In this document: positions 18,501 through 27,214 of the stretch, piece after piece
How positions within the stretch are numbered: the first letter of the stretch is position 1
Layout: each line of letters starts with the position of its first letter
Assembly (NCBI RefSeq): GCF_022711995.1
Contig: NZ_JALAHI010000067.1
Span: 1 to 33,340 of the forward strand
Direction: 5' to 3'
Length of the DNA: 33,340 bases
Origin: Enterococcus sp.
GTDB lineage: Bacteria; Bacillota; Bacilli; Lactobacillales; Enterococcaceae
Position numbers and translations under genes: made by a program
Notes under the pieces: model-generated
Seen by the model: only the letters and a program-made list of their open reading frames with translations
Databases searched by the model: none
Told to the model about the DNA's origin: nothing

Positions 18501-18509
18501 TCTATACCA
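18501..18509 (-). promoter_or_regulatory. Possible extended -10 promoter of the cyd operon
   Basis: On the minus strand TGGTATAGA is an extended -10 (TG-N-TATAGA) with no good -35 at the right distance. It would give a leader of about 170 bases before cydA. The remaining bases of the 18324-18569 gap show only AT-rich sequence. Confidence 0.4.
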
Positions 18510-18569
18510 ATACTACTACTATTGTTTAGTAAATTCTAATTTTTACACTTGAAAAACGGAAAACTACTA

Positions 18570-19519
18570 TCAACTTAATTTTTCGAGTAAAGGATCATGA
18601 AAAATGATTCCCGGAAAATTATCTGCTAAAATCAATCGTTTGAGCTCTGAATATTCAGTGGCTGTTTTTGATAAGTTCAAAGTTTCTAAATATCCAAGCG
18701 TACGATCCATTAAGGCTGCTGCCTGCTCATTTTCCTGTTTCAACCAAGCAATCCATCCTTCATAAAAAGGTAAAAACATTGCTTGTTCTACGTTTTCTTC
18801 TTGGTAGATTTGGGCTTTCCAAACTGCCAATGTTTTGGTTGCGTATCTTTTTTCTTTAAATAAACAGAAAATAGAAAATACCGTGGTCAAGGTTTCATAA
18901 ATAATGAGCTTATTTCCTGGAATACTCGCATAACGCTCACTTTTTCTTAAGGCTAGCTTCAAACAATGCCATGTGATACTTGGTTCCAGTGAAACAGCGA
19001 CACGACTAAATAATTTTAGTTCATAAATTCCCCATTCCTCAGTATTCAAAAGATAATATTTGGCATTGTTAAGGTAGTGTCGGTGCTTTGGATAAGCTTC
19101 CAACAAAGCATTTCCTTTTAAGATCTCTTCTTTCATTGCTAAATCAAAACGGATCAATTGCAAAAAATGATCTAACTCCAATGAATAGTTTTGCTAAAAA
19201 TACATAGCTAATCGCTGATATTCTTTGTGTAAAATGACTAAGTCCTCTAAAGAAGCTACCTCCATATACATATATTGAACATAATCAATGATTCGCTGCT
19301 TCGTTTCTGAACGTTTTTTACCATAGTGGGTTAAAAAAACTCCTCATAACTAACTTCTAATTTTTCTAAAAGTAAATGAAATCTCTCACAAGAAATTGTT
19401 GTTTTATTGTTCTCAAATTGATATAACAGCGAAACAGACAAATGATCATCCGCTAATTCTTTTAACATCAATCCCTTGCTTTTGCGAATTTATTTGATTG
19501 TACTTCCATAAGTGTTCAT
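18570..19519 (-). pseudogene. Rgg/GadR/MutR-family regulator, broken
   Basis: Reading from ATG 19519 (AAGGTG upstream) gives MNTYGSTIK, a TAA stop at 19492-19490, then IRKSKGLMLKELADDHLSVS and further helix-turn-helix sequence to YEEFF. There a run of seven A (19333-19339 on the plus strand) breaks the frame; one more base would restore THYGKKRSETKQRI and on to LAMYF. A TAG at 19196-19194 then interrupts before the long C-terminal part (MELDHFLQLIRFDL to LLEKLS, 203 residues), which is the alpha-helical repeat domain that binds peptide pheromones in Rgg proteins. Three separate lesions make loss of function very likely. The family controls neighbouring genes through short peptides. The exporter remnant beside it was the probable target. 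Confidence 0.85.
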
Positions 19520-19533
19520 TTATTCACCTTCTT

Positions 19534-19549
19534 TTTCAATATATTGAAA
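19534..19549. promoter_or_regulatory. 16-bp perfect palindrome, possible old operator
   Basis: TTTCAATATATTGAAA is a perfect palindrome in the gap between the broken Rgg gene and the exporter remnant. It overlaps the region where the Rgg promoter should be and lies 30 bases upstream of a TATAGT -10-like box (19578-19583) for the exporter. It may be the former Rgg binding site, or simply AT-rich chance. Confidence 0.4.
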
Positions 19550-19613
19550 TAATAAAGCCAGTATTCGTAAACCTCTATATAGTGAAGCTATCTTAAAGAA
19601 AAGAGGAAGTTAT

Positions 19614-20219
19614 ATGTCAACTTTGTCAAAAATGCTTCACGTGAAACATTTGCAAAAATCTTTTAAACAGAAAATGGTGCTAAAAGATGTAAGATTATCG
19701 GTCAATCAAGGAACAATATTTGTTCTCCTCGGTTCAAATGGTGCAGGTAAAACAACTTTGATCAAGATTCTTACCACAACACTTTCTCCCGATAATGGAA
19801 CTGTAGAAATTGCAGGCTGCCAATTGGCAACTGAAGCAGCAGCAATTCGCCAGATTATAAGTCTTACCGGTCAATTTGCTGCAGTTGACCACGAACTTAC
19901 CGGAAAAGAGAATCTCTCTATGATGTGCGAGTTACGGCATATCAAAGACAAGAAAACGGTGATTGAAGACCTTCTCACGCGGTTTGACCTAGTCGAAGCT
20001 GCCAATCGGCTAGTTAAAGACTATTCCGGCGGAATGCGCCGACGTCTAGATATAGCGATGAGCTTTATCGGCGATTCCCAACTACTCTTTCTAGATGAGC
20101 CCACAAAAGTTTTAGAGCAACTAAATAAGTTCTCCATTACCGTTGATCGCTTCAGACAAAAAGATACGTCTTTAAAAGGTATTTTTCTAAAAATTTTTGA
20201 GAGAGGAAAAGAAAAATGA
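19614..20219 (+). pseudogene. DrrA-type ABC exporter ATPase with an internal deletion
   Basis: The 201-codon frame starts after AAGAGGAAG and carries Walker A GSNGAGKTT (about 41-49), a Q-loop, signature DYSGGMRRRLDIA and Walker B LLFLDEPT. Immediately after LDEPT it jumps to KVLEQLNKFSITVDRFRQKD, which is the far C-terminal end of this family (usual length about 300 residues). So roughly 100 codons, including the D-loop and switch His, are missing while the frame is kept. The product could not hydrolyse ATP normally. Its stop overlaps the ATG of the next remnant (ATGA), the usual coupling with the permease gene. It resembles DrrA-like multidrug or peptide exporters. Confidence 0.8.
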
Positions 20220-20632
20220 ATGTATGATCTGAAAGCTATACCCTATTTAAGAGTAATATACTGTTGTCCCTGGTGTTTTATTCCAGTGCATTGCCCAAAA
20301 CGCATCATTCGTAAGAGTTGTAGCAAGTCAAGATTTAATCTGTTGTGATAGGAATTTTAGCAAAAAGCCCTGAGACAGCTGCTGCTTTTACAATCCTAAT
20401 TACTCTCCTTCCCTACCTAAGTTCAGGATTTGTGCCAACAGATACTATGCCGACGGCTTTAGCTTTTTTCGCTAAATATCAACCTATGTCTCCTATTATA
20501 AATGCACTACGTGGTCTGATGATGGCTGAAGCAACCCCACCGATTTTTATTGCATTTATTTGGTGCATTGTCCTAATTATTCTTTCATGGGTTGCTGCCC
20601 GAGTAATTTATCAACGGAAAATCCAAGGTTAG
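20216..20632 (+). pseudogene. DrrB-type ABC-2 permease, collapsed by deletions
   Basis: Three pieces of one permease are visible. ATG 20216 gives MNV, a stop, then SESYTLFKSNILL, the usual N-terminal start of DrrB proteins. From 20266, in another frame, VPGVLFQCIAQNASFVRVVA and SQDL match the central PGV block. From 20345, in the first frame again, IGILAKSPETAAAFTILITL to the end at 20632 is the C-terminal third (last membrane helices and the PMSPIINALRGL block). About 140 residues remain of the usual 240-280, so at least two internal deletions have occurred. It cannot make a working permease. Confidence 0.8.
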
Positions 20633-20694
20633 AAAAAAGGGCCAACTATTATCTCACAAAATACTTGGACAAAATTATATTTCCCCATCAAAAT

Positions 20695-20727
20695 AACCGC
20701 ACAACGAGCATTATTCGTTGTGCGGTT
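20695..20727 (-). terminator. Intrinsic terminator of the 6-phospho-beta-glucosidase gene
   Basis: A 13-bp perfect stem AACCGCACAACGA with TCGTTGTGCGGTT and a 7-base loop, followed on the minus strand by ATTTTGAT. It lies 20 bases after the stop codon of the GH1 gene. Confidence 0.8.
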
Positions 20728-20747
20728 ATAAAAATCTAAGATTAATC

Positions 20748-22305
<1,558 letters not shown>

Positions 22306-22312
<7 letters not shown>

Positions 22313-22336
22313 GCCTGATCGAGTCAGTAACAATCC
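22306..22336 (-). promoter_or_regulatory. Ribonucleic antiterminator (LicT/BglG type)
   Basis: On the minus strand the leader reads GGATTGTTACTG, eight variable bases, then CAGGCAAAACCT. This is the conserved RAT element bound by LicT/BglG proteins when beta-glucosides are present. It starts about 15 bases after the predicted transcript start and overlaps the terminator, giving substrate-induced read-through into the 6-phospho-beta-glucosidase gene. Confidence 0.92.
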
Positions 22337-22458
22337 AAGTGGGTTTTCTTACTTTAAACTATAGCACTAAGTCGTTGGCTTGTCATCATAAAATCGGTTT
22401 CTTTGAGACTGTTTCATCGACGCCTTATATATAATTTTTTATATCGAAAACCCACTTG
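22336..22458. repeat. 13-bp inverted repeat flanking the promoter
   Basis: CAAGTGGGTTTTC (22336-22348) and its exact inverse GAAAACCCACTTG (22446-22458) lie on either side of the GH1 gene promoter, 97 bases apart. This belongs to the 352-base gene-free stretch 22191-22542, which otherwise holds the antiterminator, terminator, promoter and the hairpin at 22495-22531. Function unknown. Confidence 0.7.
22358..22386 (-). promoter_or_regulatory. Promoter of the 6-phospho-beta-glucosidase gene
   Basis: On the minus strand, -35 ATGACA (22381-22386) and -10 TATAGT (22358-22363) are spaced by 17 bases, with an extended -10 TG. The match is strong, as expected for a promoter whose control lies in the leader RNA. 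Confidence 0.8.
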
Positions 22459-22494
22459 CCTTCTAACTCCATATTTTATAAATATACATTGCTA

Positions 22495-22531
22495 TTGAAT
22501 TAAAATTCAAATCGAATGAATTTTAATTCAA
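22495..22531 (-). terminator. AT-rich hairpin after the pullulanase gene
   Basis: A 15-bp perfect stem TTGAATTAAAATTCA with TGAATTTTAATTCAA and a 7-base loop, 12 bases after the pullulanase stop. It has no long T-run after it but the arm itself is T-rich. Probably the end of the lpl-pulA transcript. Confidence 0.55.
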
Positions 22532-22542
22532 AAATAAAATAA

Positions 22543-24552
22543 CTATCTTGCTAAAATCAAAAGACTTTTAGAAGAGAGGCTAACCTCGCCGCCAATACTC
22601 CCTCTTGATTCTAAGCCTGCTCCAGAATTGTCTGCGACAATCTGCCAGTCCTCTTGCTTGAACTCTTCCAAATTCAAGATATAGTCATCATCACTGCTAT
22701 TTGCTAAAACAGCTAATGATTGCCATGTGTCAGGGAATCCATTATTTGGGACAATATAGGCAATAACATTTTCGTTATTCGTCTCGATAAATTGGATTGC
22801 TTCTGCCGTTCGGGTCGTGGCATCTCTCAATGGTGCATAGTATTGCCGCAATTGCCACATCCCTTGATAAAAAGAATGCAACTCTTTAAACATCCGTGCA
22901 CGTTCCCAGTCTAGTTGATTGATTGCTATTGGTGAACGAAAAGAGTTCTCGTCTCCATGTTTTGTACGGCCAAATTCTTCTCCTGCTTGTGTTAATACTG
23001 CGCCTTGACTAGTAAATAGAATAGCTGCAGCTAACTTATTTCGCTGTAAAAGATCTTGATCATAACCATAGCTTCGTTCATCCACAGTCTCTTGCATCGT
23101 TGCAACCAGTTTATCCCATAAGGTCAAATTATCATGGACCGAAGTATAGGCAATCACTTGGCGAGGTGATTTTGCCCAGCGCTCAGCGCTTTCTTGTCCG
23201 GCAACTTTCGTATTTCCTTGAATCGCCGTTGCCAAACTTGCCGCATAAAAGGTTTGTTTGACTTGCGGTTTACCATTCATTCCTTGAATAAAAGCACCGT
23301 CTGTTTCTTCAAAGACATCGCCTTTGAGATTATCTCTAATATTATCATTGAATACAGCGATACCTTCATCTAGTGCCCAAACATTGCTTTTATTTGCTGG
23401 AATATTTGGCTGAATGATTTGATTGCTGCCGGCATCCCACGGCTCGCCGTATAAAATCACATGGCTAAAGCCTGCGTCATCTAGATGTTGGCGCAACTGG
23501 TTCATAGTTTCCACATCGATCAAGCCCATCAAATCAAAACGGAACCCGTCGATTTTGTATTCTTGGGCCCAATAGACAACCGAATCAATGATAAATTTGC
23601 GCATCATTTTTCGTTCAGAAGCCACTTCATTACCGCAAGCAGAACCGTCAGCAAAATTGCCTGCATCATCTTGACGATAGTAATAATCTGGTACCGTCAA
23701 ATTAAACCACGATTCTTCTGTAATAGCGGTGTGATTGAACACCACATCCATCACAACGCCAATGGATTCTTCGTGCAGTGACTGAATCATTTGCTTACAC
23801 TCACGAATCCGGGCCTTTGGATCACTAGGATCAGAAGCATACCGGCCTTCTGGTACATTGTAATTTTTTGGATCATAGCCCCAGTTATAGGCAGAGGAAG
23901 TTTCATCATTATCAAAATCGAAGATCGGCAACAAATGGACATAATTGATCCCCAGTTCTTTTAAATAAGCGAGCCCAGTCGGTTGACTTTCATCGCCGGC
24001 AAGATGCGTATTTTTTTCAGTAAAGGCCAAATATTTCCCACGATTTTCTGGTGAGATACCGCTATTTTCAGCTCCGCTGAAATCTTCAACATGCAATTCC
24101 CAAATATAGGCATCTGTAATCGACTGCTGACCGACATTGTGGCTTTTATGCCAACCGTCTGGATCCGTCTCCTTTAAATCAATGATAGCGCCACGGTTAC
24201 CGTTGATCCCTACTGCCCTGGCATAAAGATCTACCGCTTCTACTTTTTCCCCGCCTCGTTGAAATTCAAAGGTATAAAAAAGCTCCTTGACGTTTTCTGC
24301 CGTCGTGACTTGCCAACAGTTGTCTTCTAGGACCATTGGCAACGTCATTAAACGATCGTCTGTTCCAGCGACTCCACTTTGATAAATTAACACTGAAACG
24401 GCCTCTGCTTCTGGTGACCAGCATTTAAAGGTAGTGTGCTGTTTTTGGAAAGTCACCCCGAGATCATTGCCATGATAGGTATGTTCTTCTAAAAAACCGA
24501 TCCTGCGATCGATTGCGATTTTTTTTTCTGAATACTGCGTGTTTTGTCCCAT
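22543..24552 (-). CDS. pulA: Type I pullulanase (GH13_14), cytoplasmic
   Basis: A 669-residue alpha-1,6-glucan debranching enzyme. After an N-terminal beta-sandwich (about 20-115) comes the catalytic barrel with the type I pullulanase marker YNWGYDPKNYNVPEGRY (about 232-248), VVFNHT, the nucleophile Asp350 (DGFRFDLMG), the acid/base Glu390 (LYGEPWD) and the stabilising Asp in YTSVHDN, then a C-terminal beta domain. There is no signal peptide or anchor, so it acts on imported glucans. GGAGG seven bases before the ATG at 24552 decides the start; an ATG at 24570 has no such site. It is the last gene of the operon with LplABC-type transport genes and the DUF624 gene, which points to branched maltooligosaccharides as substrate. 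Confidence 0.93.
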   Translation of the reverse strand: MGQNTQYSEKKIAIDRRIGFLEEHTYHGNDLGVTFQKQHTTFKCWSPEAEAVSVLIYQSGVAGTDDRLMTLPMVLEDNCWQVTTAENVKELFYTFEFQRGGEKVEAVDLYARAVGINGNRGAIIDLKETDPDGWHKSHNVGQQSITDAYIWELHVEDFSGAENSGISPENRGKYLAFTEKNTHLAGDESQPTGLAYLKELGINYVHLLPIFDFDNDETSSAYNWGYDPKNYNVPEGRYASDPSDPKARIRECKQMIQSLHEESIGVVMDVVFNHTAITEESWFNLTVPDYYYRQDDAGNFADGSACGNEVASERKMMRKFIIDSVVYWAQEYKIDGFRFDLMGLIDVETMNQLRQHLDDAGFSHVILYGEPWDAGSNQIIQPNIPANKSNVWALDEGIAVFNDNIRDNLKGDVFEETDGAFIQGMNGKPQVKQTFYAASLATAIQGNTKVAGQESAERWAKSPRQVIAYTSVHDNLTLWDKLVATMQETVDERSYGYDQDLLQRNKLAAAILFTSQGAVLTQAGEEFGRTKHGDENSFRSPIAINQLDWERARMFKELHSFYQGMWQLRQYYAPLRDATTRTAEAIQFIETNNENVIAYIVPNNGFPDTWQSLAVLANSSDDDYILNLEEFKQEDWQIVADNSGAGLESRGSIGGEVSLSSKSLLILAR

Positions 24553-24592
24553 CCAAATTCCTCCATCCATGGTTTCTAACCATAATCCTCAT

Positions 24593-25228
24593 TTATTCTT
24601 TTGCTATTTCTACCTTCTCATATTTCTTGAAAATTGCCAACAGTAAGCCGCACTGCGCATACATAAAAGCGCTGAGACCAAAAAAGCAAGCAATATACAT
24701 TCCGAAAACAAACGCATAAGGTGAAAGAAGCATGATGAGAAACGGCGCTGCCGTCAACAGATGGAGGCTGATAATTTTAAAAGGATGCTTTGCGGCGGCT
24801 TTAAGGCTATTTAAAAAAATCATTTTGATCCCACTTTCGTAACGCGCCAGTAGGAAAAACGAAACTTGGAAAAACTGCAGCCATAGCAACGTACAAATTA
24901 CTAAGCCTGCGGTAAAAAGATCCCGAGTGTCTTTTAGCTGAAAATAATACAACCAATCAGCGGTCAAAAGCCACAAAGCAAACAGCTGTCCGAGCCAAAC
25001 AAGGGTACTTTTTCTAAAAGCTTGGCAAAAGACGGACCAAAACTGCTGAAAAACAGCTGGTTCTTTTCCCTCTATCAAGGAAGTTGCCACTTTAGATCCC
25101 GCAGTGATGGTTGCCCCGATGGTGAAGATTGGCAGACTAAAAAATAAGAGCAGTGCATTCAGTAGCAGTAATTGTCCGAATTTCAAGGCGATTCGGGCGA
25201 AGAAATTTTCTGAATGAAAAAAATGCAT
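24593..25228 (-). CDS. YesL-like DUF624 membrane protein
   Basis: A 211-residue protein with five or six hydrophobic segments. The N-terminal part (LLLLNALLLFFSLPIFTIGA, then T-A-G-S-K-V-A) matches DUF624, the family of Bacillus YesL, found next to LplABC-type importers and YesMN regulators. AAAGGAG precedes the ATG. It starts 5 bases after the lplC-type permease gene and ends 40 bases before the pullulanase start. Its molecular role is not known; an accessory part of the transport or sensing system is the simplest idea. Confidence 0.85.
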   Translation of the reverse strand: MHFFHSENFFARIALKFGQLLLLNALLLFFSLPIFTIGATITAGSKVATSLIEGKEPAVFQQFWSVFCQAFRKSTLVWLGQLFALWLLTADWLYYFQLKDTRDLFTAGLVICTLLWLQFFQVSFFLLARYESGIKMIFLNSLKAAAKHPFKIISLHLLTAAPFLIMLLSPYAFVFGMYIACFFGLSAFMYAQCGLLLAIFKKYEKVEIAKE

Positions 25229-25233
25229 CAGCC

Positions 25234-26121
25234 TTACTCCTTTACTGATCCGACAACGATTCCTTGAACGAAATATTTTTGTAGAAGCGGATAAATGATC
25301 AATAGCGGTACAACTGCCACCACGATTTTTGCTGCATTCAAGTTCCGATCAGAAACCGCCAGCAAACCTTGTAACTGCTCTGAGGTCAAATTTCCCGCAC
25401 GCTGCATTGTCTCAGCGATATTGACCGACAGTGTCTGAATATAAGTCATTAAGGGATAGTTCTCGGTCTTGGTCATATAAATCAGCCCACTGAAAAAATC
25501 ATTCCAGCTGCCGACAATACTAAATAACGAGACCGTTGCCAAACATGGTAAAGACATCGGGATATAGATCCTGCCCAAAACCTGCAGTGGGTTTGCACCA
25601 TCGATCCGAGCAGATTCTTCCAACGATTTGGGGATTCCCCGAAAGAAATTCATCACTAAAATCACACTACCTATAGGAACTGCACTTGGTAAGATCAGTG
25701 ACCAGATCGTATTCAATAAGCCTAGATTGCGAACCACTAAGTAGGTGGGGATCATGCCTCCACTGAACAGCATAGCGAAAACCATCACACTCATAAATAA
25801 CTTTCTCGTCCGAAATACTTTTTTTGATTTAGATAGCGGATAAGCCATCGTCACGATCATCAACAGATTCAGTAACAGCGAGACGATCACACGAGTGACT
25901 GAAATCCCAAAAGAACGCCAAAACTGCTGATCGCTCATGATCCGCTCATAAGCCGCAAAAGTCAGATTCACTGGCCACAGTCCTACAGCATTCGCTGCCA
26001 CCGCGCTGCTGCTACTTAACGAAAGCGCCACGACATTCATCATCGGTACTAAACAAGACAACGCTAAAATAATGACGATCAAATAAATTACTGCATGACG
26101 GATACTAAATTTTTCTCTCAT
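25234..26121 (-). CDS. LplC/YtcP-type carbohydrate ABC permease
   Basis: A 295-residue permease with six membrane helices and the EAA loop at about residues 190-210 (ESARIDGANPLQVLGRIYIP). The C-terminus ends in the family-typical LLQKYFVQGIVVGSVKE. AGAAAGGA lies upstream of the ATG. It pairs with the permease at 26137-27069, from which it is separated by 15 bases. Confidence 0.92.
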   Translation of the reverse strand: MREKFSIRHAVIYLIVIILALSCLVPMMNVVALSLSSSSAVAANAVGLWPVNLTFAAYERIMSDQQFWRSFGISVTRVIVSLLLNLLMIVTMAYPLSKSKKVFRTRKLFMSVMVFAMLFSGGMIPTYLVVRNLGLLNTIWSLILPSAVPIGSVILVMNFFRGIPKSLEESARIDGANPLQVLGRIYIPMSLPCLATVSLFSIVGSWNDFFSGLIYMTKTENYPLMTYIQTLSVNIAETMQRAGNLTSEQLQGLLAVSDRNLNAAKIVVAVVPLLIIYPLLQKYFVQGIVVGSVKE

Positions 26122-26136
26122 CTCTTTTTCCTTTCT

Positions 26137-27069
26137 CTAAAACATGATTCTGTCGGTCTTCTTCTCAGCAATTTTGTTGGATGACCAAATCAAGAAAAGA
26201 CCGATCACCGATTTGACCAGACCAACGGCGGTTCCTAAACTATAGTCTCTGCCGATCAGACCGATTCGGTACACATAGGTATCGATAATATCGCCGCTTT
26301 GATACACAACTGGAGAATAAAGGTTATAAATTTGGTCGAAGCCGGCATTCAAGATATTAGGCAGCGACAAAATCGTCATCAGCAAAATAAAGGGCAGCAT
26401 TCCAGGCAAGGTTACGTGCCAGACTTTTTTTGACCAAGAAGCACCATCCATCGTCGCTGCTTCATATAATCCCGGATCAATTGAGGTAATGGCTGCAAGA
26501 TATACGATCGAACTGTAACCGAAGCTTTTCCAAACGTCGGTTCCAATCAGTAAACGAGGAAAGAGCTGATTACTGCCCAAAAAATTAAACGGTTCTAAGC
26601 CAAAATTTTGTAAAATCTGATTCACCGTTCCATCAAGACTGAATAAATTAACCACTACGGAAGCCAATATAACCCATGAAAGAAAGTGTGGGAGATAAAC
26701 GATTGTTTGAATGGAACGTTTCATCCATTTTAGACGTACTTCATTTAATAAAATCGCAAAAAGAATCGGAACGATCGTATTAAAGACAATTTTCCAAAAT
26801 GCAATAAAAATCGTATTTTTTGTCACTAAGAAAATATCAGGCAAACTGAATAGGTAGCGAAAGTGTTGCAAGCCCACAAATTCAGAACCAAACACTCCTT
26901 TAGCCGGCACATAATCTTGAAATGCCATCAATAAGCCAAACATAGGACCATAAGAAAAAATTAAAATAAAAATTATGCCTGGTAAAATCATCCCCAGAAA
27001 GAAAAGCTGGTCTCGGGAAAACCACTTTTTCGTTTGTTTTTTGTTTTCTTTTTCTACAGAAAGTTCCAT
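26137..27069 (-). CDS. LplB/YteP-type ABC permease
   Basis: A 310-residue permease with six membrane helices. Typical blocks are FSYGPMFGLLMAFQDYVPAK near the first helix, the EAA loop YEAATMDGASWSKKVWHVTL (about residues 201-220) and the C-terminal AVGLVKSVIGLFLIWSSNKI. The ATG at 27069 is chosen because GGAGGAG lies seven bases before it; an upstream ATG at 27102 lacks a site. It lies after the binding-protein gene across a 14-bp terminator hairpin. Confidence 0.92.
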   Translation of the reverse strand: MELSVEKENKKQTKKWFSRDQLFFLGMILPGIIFILIFSYGPMFGLLMAFQDYVPAKGVFGSEFVGLQHFRYLFSLPDIFLVTKNTIFIAFWKIVFNTIVPILFAILLNEVRLKWMKRSIQTIVYLPHFLSWVILASVVVNLFSLDGTVNQILQNFGLEPFNFLGSNQLFPRLLIGTDVWKSFGYSSIVYLAAITSIDPGLYEAATMDGASWSKKVWHVTLPGMLPFILLMTILSLPNILNAGFDQIYNLYSPVVYQSGDIIDTYVYRIGLIGRDYSLGTAVGLVKSVIGLFLIWSSNKIAEKKTDRIMF

Positions 27070-27122
27070 TTTTGTACTCCTCCACGAATTTTTTTGACTC
27101 ATTGACCGCTTGTTGAAAAAAA

Positions 27123-27180
27123 GAACAAAGAAAAGTCACATGCTTTCTGGTTCCCTGCATACAGCTACTTTTCTTTGTTC
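27123..27180 (-). terminator. Intra-operon terminator after the LplA-type gene
   Basis: A perfect 14-bp stem GAACAAAGAAAAGT (27123-27136) with ACTTTTCTTTGTTC (27167-27180), loop of 30 bases, is followed on the minus strand by seven T. It sits between the binding-protein gene and the first permease gene, which fits partial termination giving excess binding protein. Confidence 0.8.
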
Positions 27181-27214
27181 GAGGATACGAGTATCAGAAC
27201 GCTAAACTGACCAC

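Noticed and set aside
19333-19339. Frameshift in the Rgg gene explained only by sequencing error
   Set aside because: A seven-base A run is error-prone, but two separate stop codons also interrupt the same gene, so it is broken even if the run is wrong.
20345-20632. 95-codon frame as a stand-alone small membrane protein
   Set aside because: It begins at a GTG without a ribosome site in the middle of a known permease family and is preceded by other pieces of the same family.
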